In this document: piece by piece, positions 1-8,398 of the stretch | Layout of the letters: every line of letters starts with the position of its first letter | Position numbering within the stretch: the stretch's first letter is position 1 | NCBI RefSeq assembly: GCF_000975155.1 | Contig: NZ_BBRG01000005.1 | Coordinates: forward strand, 1-64,000 | Origin: Demequina globuliformis | GTDB lineage: Bacteria; Actinomycetota; Actinomycetes; Actinomycetales; Demequinaceae | DNA length: 64,000 nt | Direction of reading: 5' to 3' | Position numbers and translations under genes: made by a program | The notes under the pieces: generated by a model | The model's input: the letters and a program-made list of their open reading frames with translations, nothing else | The model's database searches: none | Told to the model about the DNA's origin: nothing

Positions 1-32
1 CCAAGGGCGGGCAGTGTGACGTCATTGCTCAT
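1..32 (-). CDS. sucB: Dihydrolipoamide acyltransferase (E2), first 11 codons only
   Basis: Only the first 11 residues are in the window, starting at the ATG whose A is base 32 and running off the left edge: MSNDVTLPALG. This matches the start of the lipoyl domain of 2-oxo acid dehydrogenase E2 subunits, which typically continue ESVTEG. A GGAGAG ribosome site at 48-43 lies 10 bases ahead. The in-frame ATG at 41 is too close to that site to be the start. It lies 20 bases downstream of lpd on the same strand, the usual E3-E2 arrangement. Whether it is the 2-oxoglutarate or pyruvate E2 cannot be told from 11 residues; the 2-oxoglutarate type is a guess. Confidence 0.7.
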   Translation of the reverse strand, partial: MSNDVTLPAL

Positions 33-52
33 GATGGGCATTCTCTCCGAAA

Positions 53-1438
53 TCAGTCGTGAGCGTGCAGCGGCTTGCCAGCGAGCGCAAGGTGCGCCTC
101 ACCGAGAGCCTCGTTCTGGGTGGGGTGGGCGTGGATCAGTGGCGCAACATCCTCAGGGTGTGCATCCCAGCTCACGATGAGCTGTGCTTCACCAATCTGC
201 TCGCCTACGCGGGCGCCGAGCATGTGGACACCAACGACCGGTCCGTTCTTGACGCGGACCAACTTGATGAAGCCCTGCGTCGCGAGAATCTGGCTCTTGC
301 CATTGCCGCCGAGGTTGTAGTCGACAGTCTCGACAGCATCGTCGCCGTGCTTGTCGCGGGCCTGCTTCTCGGTCAGTCCGACTGAGCCCACCTCGGGCTC
401 GCAGTAGGTCACGCGAGGGATGTTCGACTCAACGATGGGCTGCGGCGACATGCCCGCGATGGTCTCGGCCACGAAGATTCCTTGGCCAAAGCCACGGTGG
501 GCGAGCTGCAAGCCGGGCACGATGTCACCGACGGCGTAGATGTTGCCCACCCCGGTGTGGAGGCGCTCATCGGTGAGGACGAACCCACGATCCATGCGGA
601 TTCCCTGCTCCTCGTAGCCGAGTCCAGTCGTGCGCGGGCCGCGGCCCACAGCGACCAGCAGGATCTCCGCCTCAAGAACAGTGCCGTCCTCAAGGGAGAC
701 CTTGACCCCCTCGTCGGACTGCTCGACGCCCTGGAACTTGACCCCAACCTTGAAGTTGATCTTGCGCTTGCGGAAGGCGCGCTCGAGGCCCTTCGACAGC
801 GCCTCATCCTCGTTGGGGACAAGGTGCGGCAGACCCTCGATGATGGTGACGTCCGAGCCGAACGAGTTCCACACTGACGCGAACTCGACGCCAATAACGC
901 CACCGCCGAGGACGATCGCGGACTTGGGCACCACGTCCAGCTCGAGCGCCTGGTCCGAGGTCATGACGCGACCACCGATTTCCAGGCCAGGCAGCGAGCG
1001 GGCGTACGAGCCGGTCGCGAGCACGATGGACTTGCCGGTGTATCGTTCGCCACGCACCTCGATGGCGTCGGGACCCACAAGCGTTCCGTGGCCGTCGATG
1101 ACGGTCACCTTGCGGGACTTGATGAGGCCCTGGAGGCCCTTGTAGAGGCGGTCGACCACGCCCTGCTTGTACTGGTTGACCACAGACATGTCGATCGACT
1201 CGAGCGTCGTGTTGACACCAAACTTGGAGCCTTCGCGAGCGTTGTCAGCGAGTTCTGCGGCGTGCAGGAGGGCCTTGGTGGGGATACAGCCGTTGTGAAG
1301 GCAGGTGCCCCCCACCTTGGATTCTTCGACCAAACCGACGGTGAGGCCGAGCTGAGCGGCGCGCAGGGCAGCGGCGTACCCGCCGGAGCCGCCGCCGAGG
1401 ATGAGAACGTCAAACGAGCGTGGGGTGGACTCGGTCAC
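53..1438 (-). CDS. lpd: Dihydrolipoyl dehydrogenase (E3)
   Basis: FAD-dependent E3 subunit that reoxidises dihydrolipoamide on the E2 of 2-oxo acid dehydrogenase complexes, passing electrons to NAD+. An N-terminal FAD loop (GGGSGGYAAALRAA) is followed by the redox disulfide GGTCLHNGCIPTK, an NAD-binding GGGVIGVEFAS and the C-terminal catalytic pair HAHPTQNEALGE. At 461 residues it has the family's usual length. I chose the GTG at 1438 because AAGGAG sits 9 bases upstream; the longer reading to 1507 adds a non-homologous tail. The E2 gene follows 20 bases downstream on the same strand, so the two are probably co-transcribed. Confidence 0.95.
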   Translation of the reverse strand: MTESTPRSFDVLILGGGSGGYAAALRAAQLGLTVGLVEESKVGGTCLHNGCIPTKALLHAAELADNAREGSKFGVNTTLESIDMSVVNQYKQGVVDRLYKGLQGLIKSRKVTVIDGHGTLVGPDAIEVRGERYTGKSIVLATGSYARSLPGLEIGGRVMTSDQALELDVVPKSAIVLGGGVIGVEFASVWNSFGSDVTIIEGLPHLVPNEDEALSKGLERAFRKRKINFKVGVKFQGVEQSDEGVKVSLEDGTVLEAEILLVAVGRGPRTTGLGYEEQGIRMDRGFVLTDERLHTGVGNIYAVGDIVPGLQLAHRGFGQGIFVAETIAGMSPQPIVESNIPRVTYCEPEVGSVGLTEKQARDKHGDDAVETVDYNLGGNGKSQILATQGFIKLVRVKNGPVVGVHMLGARVGEQIGEAQLIVSWDAHPEDVAPLIHAHPTQNEALGEAHLALAGKPLHAHD

Positions 1439-1518
1439 TATGCAGTACTCCTTGTGAGGATGTGGGTCACTGTCCATCTTGCCACTCGTGAGCGTAGGCG
1501 TTGTCACCGACGCGTGAC

Positions 1519-1524
1519 TACCCT
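1519..1524 (+). promoter_or_regulatory. -10 box TACCCT, leaderless start at 1531
   Basis: TACCCT ends 6 bases before the ATG at 1531 and no ribosome site is present, so transcription probably begins at the A of the start codon. No convincing -35 is visible. Confidence 0.45.
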
Positions 1525-1530
1525 GGGCTC

Positions 1531-1860
1531 ATGAGTTTCTTTTCGCGGAAGTTCGGCTCAAAGAAGAATTCCCCTGAGGCTGGCACAGGTTCGCGTCAGG
1601 CGCGCGCCGAAACCCTGAAGCACCTCAAGGAGTTCGCGGCCTCGCGGTCCGGCTGTGAGGCTTTCATTGAGCCGCCCACGCGGGTGACGCAAACGACGAT
1701 GGTCGTGGTGGCTGGCACGGGGGAGTGGACCCGCCGCAAGGTGCCCGACCAGGACAGCGCGCGCAAGGTTGCGCAGGAGCTCGGCATTCCGGCCTTCGAC
1801 GTCAACTTGTCGGGGTACCCGTCGCGCATGCGCGAGTGGAACCAGCGGCAACGCCGCTAG
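1531..1860 (+). CDS. Small conserved-looking protein of unknown function
   Basis: Encodes 109 residues, basic at both ends (MSFFSRKFGSKKN at the start, RMREWNQRQRR at the end), with a compact middle of predicted strands and helices: QTTMVVVAGTGEWTRRKVPDQDSARKVAQELGIPAFDVNLSGYP is the core (residues about 53-97). There is no signal peptide, membrane segment or cysteine motif. I recall similar short proteins between lpd and pepA in other Micrococcales but cannot name a family. The upstream in-frame TTG at 1501 is a weaker start because the ATG sits at leaderless distance from TACCCT. It converges on pepA across a large dyad. Confidence 0.75.
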   Translation: MSFFSRKFGSKKNSPEAGTGSRQARAETLKHLKEFAASRSGCEAFIEPPTRVTQTTMVVVAGTGEWTRRKVPDQDSARKVAQELGIPAFDVNLSGYPSRMREWNQRQRR

Positions 1861-1946
1861 AACGACAAACGCCGTGCGCGAACGCCGGTGATCACAAGGA
1901 TCGCCGACGCCCGCGCACGGCTTGGTTCGCGTGAGCGGCTGTCGTT
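1861..1946. terminator. Compound inverted repeat between convergent genes
   Basis: Nested dyads: outer AACGACA (1861-1867) with TGTCGTT (1940-1946), middle GCCGTGCGCG (1871-1880) with CGCGCACGGC (1912-1921), and a short inner GGTGATC/GATCGCC pairing. It lies exactly between two stop codons and probably ends transcription from both sides. No T-run follows. Confidence 0.5.
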
Positions 1947-3384
1947 ACAGTCCCGCGCGCTTTTCGAGGAAGCGGAACATTGCGCGCACTGACGCGCCGG
2001 TGGCTCCCGCAGGGTTGTGGCCCCATGCAGAGCCTTCGTTGAATGCCGGGCGGGCAATGTCGAGGTGCGCCCACGGCGTGTCGCCCACAAACTCCTGGAG
2101 GAACAGACCTGCCGACAACATGCCGCCGGACGGTTCACCGATGTTCTTCGTGTCAGCCACCTTGGACTCCATGCCTTCCTTGAGGTGCTCAGGAAGGGGC
2201 ATGGGCCAGAACGCCTCGTCGGCCTCCGTCGCGGCGTCGACAACCTCAGCGCGAATGTCCTCGGAGCCCATGACCGCGGACGTGCGCGTGCCGAGAGCAA
2301 CTCCCTGGGCGCCGGTCAGCGTCGCGATGTCGAGTACGGCATCGGGGCCGTCCTCGATGGCACGCGCCAGGCCGTCTGCCATGACCAAGCGGCCTTCGGC
2401 ATCCGTGTTCATGACCTCGACGGTGCGTCCGCCGTAGATGCGGATCACGTCTGAGGGGCGCTGAGCGGTGCCAGACGGCATGTTCTCCGCCATGCACAAC
2501 CACCCGGTGACCTTGACCGGCAGCTTTGCCTGCGCGGCGGCCAACACGATGTGCAGGACGGCCGATGCACCGGACATGTCCGACTTCATGGTCTCCATGC
2601 CCTTCGGCGGCTTGAGCGAGATGCCGCCGGTGTCGAACGTGATGCCCTTGCCGACGAGCGCCACGTGGGACTTGGCGTCCTCGGGCGCCCACTCCACCTT
2701 GATGAGGCGGGGCAGCCGTGACGAGCCCATGCCGACGGCAAGGATGCCTCCAAAGCCTTCATCAGCGAGGCGTTGCGGCTCGTACACGTCGACGTCAACG
2801 CCCATGCGCTCGCCGTAGGACTGTGCGATCTCCGCGACTGCGGCAGGGAACATGTCGAGCGGAGGGGTGTTCACGAGGTCGCGGGTGCCGGCGACGGCTG
2901 CGGCGATGATCCGGGCGCGCTCCACGGCTGCCTCGGAAGCGCCGGCAAGGTGCCATGCCGCGCCTTCATATGCGGCGAGCGCGTCATCCGACTTGTACTC
3001 GTTAAAGGTGTACGAGCCCAGGATCACGCCCTCACCCACCGCTGCAGCCGCAGAGTCGTCTGCTGCGGGCAGTGCGACAACGACGCTCGAGGGGCGGGTG
3101 CCGACGGCACGCGACGCTGCGCCGGCCGCCTGGCGGAGGTTGCCCTCCGAGCCATCTCCAATGCCGACGAGCACCACACGGGTAGCACTCACATCGGTAC
3201 CAGGCAGGACGGTGACCGCGCCGAGCTTGGCCTTGGGTTCCAGCGCCTGCGCGAGCGTCGCGATCGACGCACGGATGTCCTCCGGCAGCTGGGGGTGAGA
3301 GGTGACGTCGCCGTCGTACCCAAGGATGAGGGCATCGGCGTCAATGGACGAGACTGTATCGCTTGTGGCGTTCAATGAGGTCAT
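1945..3384 (-). CDS. pepA: Leucyl aminopeptidase, M17 family
   Basis: Cytosolic two-metal exopeptidase that removes N-terminal residues from peptides. The C-terminal catalytic domain is complete: GKGITFDTGGISLKPP (Lys246, Asp251, Lys258), MKSDMSGA (Asp269) and the M17 signature NTDAEGRL (Asp328, Glu330, Arg332). The N-terminal half is the variable M17 alpha/beta domain. At 479 residues it has normal length. ATG 3384 lies 6 bases after TAGGCT on the same strand and has no ribosome site, so the message is probably leaderless. It is divergent from pyrD with only 33 bases between the two starts. A DNA-binding (PepA/XerA-like) role known for some relatives cannot be judged here. Confidence 0.95.
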   Translation of the reverse strand: MTSLNATSDTVSSIDADALILGYDGDVTSHPQLPEDIRASIATLAQALEPKAKLGAVTVLPGTDVSATRVVLVGIGDGSEGNLRQAAGAASRAVGTRPSSVVVALPAADDSAAAAVGEGVILGSYTFNEYKSDDALAAYEGAAWHLAGASEAAVERARIIAAAVAGTRDLVNTPPLDMFPAAVAEIAQSYGERMGVDVDVYEPQRLADEGFGGILAVGMGSSRLPRLIKVEWAPEDAKSHVALVGKGITFDTGGISLKPPKGMETMKSDMSGASAVLHIVLAAAQAKLPVKVTGWLCMAENMPSGTAQRPSDVIRIYGGRTVEVMNTDAEGRLVMADGLARAIEDGPDAVLDIATLTGAQGVALGTRTSAVMGSEDIRAEVVDAATEADEAFWPMPLPEHLKEGMESKVADTKNIGEPSGGMLSAGLFLQEFVGDTPWAHLDIARPAFNEGSAWGHNPAGATGASVRAMFRFLEKRAGL

Positions 3385-3390
3385 GAAACG

Positions 3391-3410
3391 AGCCTAACCC
3401 GCGCTAGGTT
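3391..3410. promoter_or_regulatory. Back-to-back -10 boxes for pepA and pyrD
   Basis: TAGGCT on the minus strand (3396-3391) is 6 bases before pepA ATG 3384; TAGGTT on the plus strand (3405-3410) is 7 bases before pyrD GTG 3418. The two -10 elements are only 8 bases apart, so the two polymerases must compete for the same DNA. Confidence 0.5.
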
Positions 3411-3417
3411 GTACCGC

Positions 3418-4422
3418 GTGTACACGGCCTTCTACAACCACGTTCTGAGCCACGTTGACGCCGAACGAGCGCACCGTCTCGGAGTGCTCGGTTTCCGCTA
3501 CGGCGGGTGGGCGTTCCGTGCCGCCCGCGCCACGGGACTCCGCCCCGCCCCTGCCCGCACGGTGACGGCGCTTGGCATCGAGTTTCCCGGCGTGGTAGGA
3601 CTCGCGGCCGGGATGGACAAGAACGCGGAAGCGGTCGTCGGTTTAGCCGATGCCGGGTTCGCGTTTGTCGAGATCGGTACGGTGACTGCTCAGGGGCAAC
3701 CGGGTAACGACAAGCCTCGTTCGTGGCGCGAACGCGACGTTCGTGGCATCCGCAACCGCATGGGCTTTAACAATGAGGGGGCCGATGCCGTGGCGCGGCG
3801 CCTTCATACCCTGCGCAACAGCGCGCGTGGCCAGCGGGTGGTGCTGGGTGTCAACATCGGAAAAACGAAGGCGACACCGGCGGATCGCGCTGCAGCTGAC
3901 TACGCGTACTCGGCTACGGTGCTGGCACCCTACGCCGACTACTTGGTCGTGAACGTGTCATCGCCCAACACTCCTGGCCTGCGCGACTTGCAGTCGAGTG
4001 AGTCGCTACGCCCCATCCTCAGCGCGGTGCGCGCGGCCGCGGACACGGCGGTGCCCGACCGCCGGGTGCCGCTCCTGGTGAAGATCGCGCCCGACCTCGC
4101 TGATGAGGACGTCGATGCGGTCGCCGACCTCGCGATCGAGCTCGGCCTCGACGGGATCACCGCCACCAACACGACCATTGCTCACGACCGAGGAGAGGGC
4201 GGATTGTCGGGCCCACCCGTGAGGGAGCGAGCACGCGAGGTGGTCGCCCGCCTGCGGGCACGCCTCGGCCCGGAGATGGTGATTGTGGGTGTGGGTGGCA
4301 TCGACTCGCTCGAGGACGCACGCGCACTCCTCGATGCCGGAGCGACGCTCCTGCAGACGTACACCGGCTTTGTGTACAACGGCCCTGGCTGGGTCGCACG
4401 CCTCAATGCCCAACTGACCTAG
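3418..4422 (+). CDS. pyrD: Dihydroorotate dehydrogenase (quinone), class 2
   Basis: Membrane-associated FMN enzyme of pyrimidine synthesis, oxidising dihydroorotate to orotate with quinone. Class 2 features: an N-terminal amphipathic helix region ([21 protein letters not shown]), [11 protein letters not shown] near residue 62, [26 protein letters not shown] (the serine base of class 2), KIAPDL, TNTT and the C-terminal FMN phosphate loop [20 protein letters not shown]. Length 334 residues, normal for class 2. A TTG at 3409 is an alternative start adding three residues, but the GTG at 3418 fits leaderless spacing. The electron acceptor quinone connects it to the qcr/cta respiratory block further right. 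Confidence 0.95.
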   Translation: MYTAFYNHVLSHVDAERAHRLGVLGFRYGGWAFRAARATGLRPAPARTVTALGIEFPGVVGLAAGMDKNAEAVVGLADAGFAFVEIGTVTAQGQPGNDKPRSWRERDVRGIRNRMGFNNEGADAVARRLHTLRNSARGQRVVLGVNIGKTKATPADRAAADYAYSATVLAPYADYLVVNVSSPNTPGLRDLQSSESLRPILSAVRAAADTAVPDRRVPLLVKIAPDLADEDVDAVADLAIELGLDGITATNTTIAHDRGEGGLSGPPVRERAREVVARLRARLGPEMVIVGVGGIDSLEDARALLDAGATLLQTYTGFVYNGPGWVARLNAQLT

Positions 4423-4436
4423 GCATCGGCCCTCTC

Positions 4437-5537
4437 CTACACCGCGGCCCCGACGCGGCCCGCGCTGCTAGGCAGGCGGGCGCTCTTCCCGCGCGCGGCA
4501 CGGCGGGTCGCCAACGCGCGCGCCGTGCCGACTGCGCTCGCGCACCAGCCCAGGATGAGGAGCACGGCGAAGAAACCAGCCACCCATGCAAAGACGGCTG
4601 CGCCTGTGATCGCTGCGAGCCCCGCAGCGCCGGTCACGCACGTGCCGACCGGGAACGTGAACGCCCACCAGCCCATGCTGTAGGGAAGGCGCCGGCCGGC
4701 GACGCGGGCGGCGACCACGATGCTCAGTGCTAGCCATGCGAGAGCGAACCCGAGCACGGGAACCCCGTAGAGCACGGCAGCTACGTTCAGTATGGCGGGG
4801 TCGAGGCCAAACGCGGCTGGCGCGTAGAGGGCAAGCATGGTGAGCGCCGTTACCGACTGCCCGAGCGGACCCAGCACGATCCACAGGCTAGGCACGGTGG
4901 CGGCGTCCGCGTGCTGATGATGCGCGAGGCGCCACCACAGCGACGCCGTGACGAGCGCTGCGGCCAGGCCGGACGCGCCAAAGAGTGCGAGCGACGTGTA
5001 GGCAAGCGCTTGCGCGACAGCGGCGCTGTCCACGCGTCCGATCAGCACGGCGCCCGTCGCTGCCGACACCATGGGCCCCACCACGGGAAGGAGCCATGCG
5101 GGATTGGCGGCGGCGGTGTCGACCTGATGCGACGTGAACTGCACCGCTGGCACTACGACAGCCACGATGACGGCCAGGACCGAGCCGACGATCCACAAGG
5201 CGGCGTCTGCCGAGGTCGCGAGGTGGTCGCCGAGGAAGCGTGGACCAACGGCGGCCGTTGCTCCGCCCACGGCTAGCGGCGCCATCGCGACGGCGCCAAA
5301 GAACGGGGCGGTGGTGGGATCGTGAAGATCTGTGCGCAACGCGGAGCGGTCCGTGGTGTAGCGCCATGCCATGTGCGCCGTTGCGACGATGAGTAGCCCG
5401 CATGCGAGTATCCAAAAGGCGCTTCCGACCAGGTCCAGCAGCCATGAGTCGACGGGTAGGGCCGCAGTCGACGTCGCCACGATGGCCGTTCCCATGACGG
5501 TGGTGAACCATTGCGGTGTGGAGGCCAGTGGTGTCAT
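4437..5537 (-). CDS. TDT-family (TehA/Mae1/SLAC1-like) membrane exporter
   Basis: A 366-residue protein with about ten hydrophobic helices, starting MTPLASTPQWFTTVMGTAIVA; the FTTVMGTAI stretch in helix 1 is typical of the tellurite-resistance/dicarboxylate transporter (TDT) family. Members export or take up small anions such as C4-dicarboxylates, sulfite or chloride through a five-fold pseudo-symmetric pore, and the substrate here is unknown. The start at 5537 was chosen because a CACCAT -10-like box lies 6 bases upstream and the longer reading is not hydrophobic. A LysR-type gene is transcribed divergently and is the likely regulator. Confidence 0.75.
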   Translation of the reverse strand: MTPLASTPQWFTTVMGTAIVATSTAALPVDSWLLDLVGSAFWILACGLLIVATAHMAWRYTTDRSALRTDLHDPTTAPFFGAVAMAPLAVGGATAAVGPRFLGDHLATSADAALWIVGSVLAVIVAVVVPAVQFTSHQVDTAAANPAWLLPVVGPMVSAATGAVLIGRVDSAAVAQALAYTSLALFGASGLAAALVTASLWWRLAHHQHADAATVPSLWIVLGPLGQSVTALTMLALYAPAAFGLDPAILNVAAVLYGVPVLGFALAWLALSIVVAARVAGRRLPYSMGWWAFTFPVGTCVTGAAGLAAITGAAVFAWVAGFFAVLLILGWCASAVGTARALATRRAARGKSARLPSSAGRVGAAV

Positions 5538-5543
5538 AGGACG

Positions 5544-5610
5544 ATGGTGTCGCGCTGCCGGGGCGGGCGGTAGAGTGACTTTCGTGGCGATCCACAAGCA
5601 AAGGTTGTGG
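5544..5610. promoter_or_regulatory. Divergent control region with CCACAA-N7-TTGTGG operator candidate
   Basis: On the minus strand CACCAT (5549-5544) sits 6 bases before the exporter ATG. On the plus strand TAGAGT (5571-5576) is a -10 candidate for the LysR gene. A perfect dyad CCACAA (5592-5597) and TTGTGG (5605-5610) lies in the LysR leader and touches its GGAGG ribosome site (5610-5614), so it could serve as an autoregulatory operator or as an RNA hairpin that masks translation. Confidence 0.4.
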
Positions 5611-5618
5611 GAGGTGGG

Positions 5619-6539
5619 ATGACGGAGCCCTCAGTCGAGGAGTTGCGGATGCTCCTGGCCGTCCAGGCTCGCGGCTCACTCACCGCGGCGGCGGAGGAAC
5701 TCGGGGTGACGCAGCAGGCTGTGTCGCAACGCATGCGTGCGCTCGAGCGGCGACTGGGACTCGCACTGTTTGCGCGCGCAGCCCGAGGTACCACGTTGAC
5801 GGCACACGGTCGGCTTGTCGCTGACTGGGCTCAAGGGGTGGTGGACCAACTCGATGCGCTCAGCGCGGCCGCGGCGTCCTTGCGAGCCGACCGCCAGGCA
5901 CAACTGCGAGTCGCGGCATCCATGACCATTGCGGAGCACCTGATGCCGGTGTGGATGGTCTCGACAGGGGCCCATGCGATTGACGCTCGCGTCCAACTCA
6001 CGGCAGTGAACTCCGCAGGAGCAATCGATGCAGTGCGCATAGGTCAGGTCGAACTCGGCTTCATCGAGACTCCGGACGTGCCCCGTCGTCTCGCCAGCCG
6101 CACGATCGCTGTCGATGAAGTGGTCATCGTGGTGGCTCCAGGACACCCCTGGGCTAAGCGCCGTCGACTGCCCCTGGCCACCCTTGCCCGCACGCCCCTC
6201 GTGATGCGCGAGGCAGGCTCCGGTACCCGTGCGACGGTGGAAGCGGCCTTGGCGCGCGCTGACCTGTCACTGGCACCGCCCGCTGCAGATGTGTCGACCA
6301 CCGCTGCGATCAGGGCACTCGTGCTGTCCGGGGGAGGGGCCGCGGCGATCAGTGCGCTCGCCGCGCGCGATGACCTCGCGACGGGGCGGTTGCGGCGGGT
6401 GCACGTGGATGCGCCGCCTTTCGAGCGACCGCTCACTGCCATCTGGGACGGAGAGCGCGTACTCGCGGAGCCTGCCCGAGACTTTTTGGCGGTCGCGCAG
6501 CGGATGGGGCTTGGGTCGGGAACAGGGACCGCCCCGTAG
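5619..6539 (+). CDS. LysR-family transcriptional regulator
   Basis: A 306-residue regulator. The N-terminal winged helix-turn-helix is clear (EELRMLLAVQARGSLTAAAEELGVTQQAVSQRMRALERRLG, residues about 7-47). The C-terminal co-inducer domain begins around residue 90 (QLRVAASMTIAEHLMPVWM) and keeps the two-lobe pattern with GSGTRATVEAAL near residue 205, as in CysB/CbbR-like members that bind small anions. The ATG at 5619 follows GGAGG by 4 bases. Its divergent partner is the TDT exporter, so it probably senses that exporter's substrate or a precursor. It is followed by a strong hairpin. Confidence 0.9.
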   Translation: MTEPSVEELRMLLAVQARGSLTAAAEELGVTQQAVSQRMRALERRLGLALFARAARGTTLTAHGRLVADWAQGVVDQLDALSAAAASLRADRQAQLRVAASMTIAEHLMPVWMVSTGAHAIDARVQLTAVNSAGAIDAVRIGQVELGFIETPDVPRRLASRTIAVDEVVIVVAPGHPWAKRRRLPLATLARTPLVMREAGSGTRATVEAALARADLSLAPPAADVSTTAAIRALVLSGGGAAAISALAARDDLATGRLRRVHVDAPPFERPLTAIWDGERVLAEPARDFLAVAQRMGLGSGTGTAP

Positions 6540-6599
6540 ACGTTACCCCTGTGCACGGCACTCCTCGTGGTCCGTGCATTGTTTTCTCCTTTGATGCGC

Positions 6600-6635
6600 G
6601 AAGCCCCGGGAGTCCGTGAGGACTCCCGGGGCTTC
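6600..6635. terminator. 16-bp hairpin between convergent LysR and aldo/keto reductase
   Basis: GAAGCCCCGGGAGTCC (6600-6615), a GTGA loop and its perfect complement at 6620-6635. It can act for both converging genes. No T-run follows on either strand, which is common for GC-rich actinobacterial terminators. Confidence 0.7.
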
Positions 6636-6654
6636 GTGTGTTCCAGGGCCTGCG

Positions 6655-7677
6655 CTATGAGGCGCCGTGGATACGACCAGTCGGGTTGGTCTCGAGGGTC
6701 TTGCCGGCGTCGCGCTCCACGACGTTCCCCAAAGCGTCGTCAATGCGAGCCATGAGCTCCGCGGGGATGACCACGCCGGACGCCTTGGCATTCTCGTGGA
6801 TCTGCTCGGGGCGCGAGGCGCCAATGATCGCCGCGGAGACATTGTCGTTCTGGAGCACCCACGCGAGCGCAAGCTGAGCCATGGTGAGATCAAGTTCTGC
6901 TGCGATCGGCTCGAGCTGCTGGACGCGGGACAACACGTCGTCGTTCAGGAAGCGCTTGATCATGTTCGCGCCGCCCTTCTCATCCGTCGCACGGGAGCCC
7001 TCTGGCAGGGGAGCGCCAGGCTTGTACTTGCCGGTGAGCACGCCCTGGGCCACGGGTGACCAGACAATCTGACCCAGACCGGCCTCCTTGGAAGCAGGCA
7101 CCACCTCGTCCTCAATGACGCGCCAAAGCATCGAGTACTGGGGCTGGCTCGACACGAGCGGCACCCGCAGCTCCTTGGCCAACTCGGCGCCGGCGCGAAT
7201 CTGGTCAGCCGACCATTCGCTCACGCCGATGTACAAGGCCTTGCCCTGGCGCACCACGTCCGCGAATGCCTGCATGGTCTCTTCCAGCGGTGTCCCGTGG
7301 TCGAAGCGGTGCGCCTGGTACAGGTCCACATAGTCCGTCTGGAGACGGGACAACGAGCCGTTGATCGACTCCATGATGTGCTTGCGCGACAGGCCCTCGT
7401 CATTGGCTCCGCGCGGACCGGTGGGCCAATACACCTTCGTGAAGACCTCGAGCGACTCGCGCCGCTCGCCCTTCAGGATGTCTCCGAGCACGCTCTCAGC
7501 TGCAGTGTTGGCATACACATCAGCAGTGTCAAAGGAGGTGATGCCGACGTCGAGTGCCGCCTTGACGCAGGCCGCGGCCTGCTCGTTCGCGACCTGGGAG
7601 GCGTGGGTGAGCCAGTTCCCGTAGGTCAGTTCAGTGATCTTGAGTCCGGAGTTGCCGAGGTATCGATAGTTGACCAT
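6655..7677 (-). CDS. Aldo/keto reductase, K+-channel beta-subunit type
   Basis: NADPH-dependent (beta/alpha)8-barrel oxidoreductase of 340 residues. The AKR tetrad is present: Asp50 and Tyr55 in FDTADVYANTAAE, Lys81 in VFTKVYW and His123 in YQAHRFD. GASRPEQIHEN near the C terminus is the NADP-binding segment. The closest relatives by pattern are the YghZ/KCNAB-like AKR6-AKR14 proteins, which act on methylglyoxal and other aldehydes; the real substrate is unknown. Leaderless start: TAGTCT ends 6 bases before ATG 7677. It has no obvious functional link to its neighbours. Confidence 0.9.
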   Translation of the reverse strand: MVNYRYLGNSGLKITELTYGNWLTHASQVANEQAAACVKAALDVGITSFDTADVYANTAAESVLGDILKGERRESLEVFTKVYWPTGPRGANDEGLSRKHIMESINGSLSRLQTDYVDLYQAHRFDHGTPLEETMQAFADVVRQGKALYIGVSEWSADQIRAGAELAKELRVPLVSSQPQYSMLWRVIEDEVVPASKEAGLGQIVWSPVAQGVLTGKYKPGAPLPEGSRATDEKGGANMIKRFLNDDVLSRVQQLEPIAAELDLTMAQLALAWVLQNDNVSAAIIGASRPEQIHENAKASGVVIPAELMARIDDALGNVVERDAGKTLETNPTGRIHGAS

Positions 7678-7683
7678 ACGGTC

Positions 7684-7689
7684 AGACTA
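7684..7689 (-). promoter_or_regulatory. -10 box TAGTCT for the aldo/keto reductase
   Basis: Read on the minus strand, TAGTCT is followed after GACCGT by ATG 7677. It sits directly behind the hairpin that closes the upstream DUF3043 unit. Confidence 0.45.
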
Positions 7690-7692
7690 AAC

Positions 7693-7730
7693 CGCCCGGG
7701 GCGCTACGTCGAAACGTTGCGCCCCGGGCG
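7693..7730 (-). terminator. Hairpin after the DUF3043 gene
   Basis: CGCCCGGGGCGC (7693-7704) pairs with GCGCCCCGGGCG (7719-7730), and an inner ACGT/ACGT pair closes a CGAA loop. It separates the DUF3043 gene from the aldo/keto reductase promoter. On the minus strand the T-tract lies before rather than after the stem. Confidence 0.55.
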
Positions 7731-7752
7731 AAAAACAGGTGTCGGTCCGCGC

Positions 7753-8361
7753 CTAGACGGGGTGCTCGCCGCGCGCAACCTTGGGGCGGGGCAGTCGGAA
7801 GCGGCGCATGTTGAGGGCACGCGAGATCACGTAGAACGACCAGCCACGGGGCAGCTTCTCCACACCAAACTTATTGATGAAGCGCTTCTTGATGCGTCGC
7901 GTCGTCACAAACGTCTCAACGCCAGCGATGAGCACGATTCCGTAAAACACCAGGACGAGCAGTCCGCCTACGGCGCCCAGTTGCTGGACAAACAACGACG
8001 CGACCACGAACAGGATCGCGAGGGGCAGGAGGAACTCACCGATGCTGTACCTGGCGTCCACACAGTCACGCAAGAAGCGGCGCTCAGGTCCGCGGTGCTC
8101 GAGCGGCATGTTGCGCTCGTCACCTTCCCGCAGGGCCTGGTATTCCGAGTTGCGCTGTTCGCGCACCTTCTCTTTGCGTGCCTTCGTGTCCGCCTTGGGA
8201 TCGGACATGATGGTTTTGCGCCGCGCCGCCTCTTGCTCCTTGCGCTTGGGTGTAGGGCGGCCCTTCTTGTCGTTCGCGGCTGCCGTGGCGTCTGTGGAAC
8301 TGTCCGCCACAGTCGCGTCGAGGTCAGTGTCCGGCGTGTTCTCGGGGGTCTTGTCAGTCAT
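7753..8361 (-). CDS. DUF3043 membrane protein
   Basis: A 202-residue protein typical of Actinomycetia, function unknown. The first 90 residues are charged and disordered, with a Lys/Arg-rich stretch ([18 protein letters not shown]) that resembles the start of the DUF3043 domain. Two transmembrane helices follow (about 120-165: [17 protein letters not shown] and [18 protein letters not shown]), then a basic cytosolic tail ([29 protein letters not shown]). AAGGA 5 bases before ATG 8361 fixes the start; the longer reading has a junk-like tail. Membrane-anchored with basic ends, it could contact nucleic acid or acidic lipid, but that is a guess. Confidence 0.85.
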   Translation of the reverse strand: MTDKTPENTPDTDLDATVADSSTDATAAANDKKGRPTPKRKEQEAARRKTIMSDPKADTKARKEKVREQRNSEYQALREGDERNMPLEHRGPERRFLRDCVDARYSIGEFLLPLAILFVVASLFVQQLGAVGGLLVLVFYGIVLIAGVETFVTTRRIKKRFINKFGVEKLPRGWSFYVISRALNMRRFRLPRPKVARGEHPV

Positions 8362-8398
8362 GAGTTCCTTGTCGGGGCCACGCGGGCCTATGTGAGAG

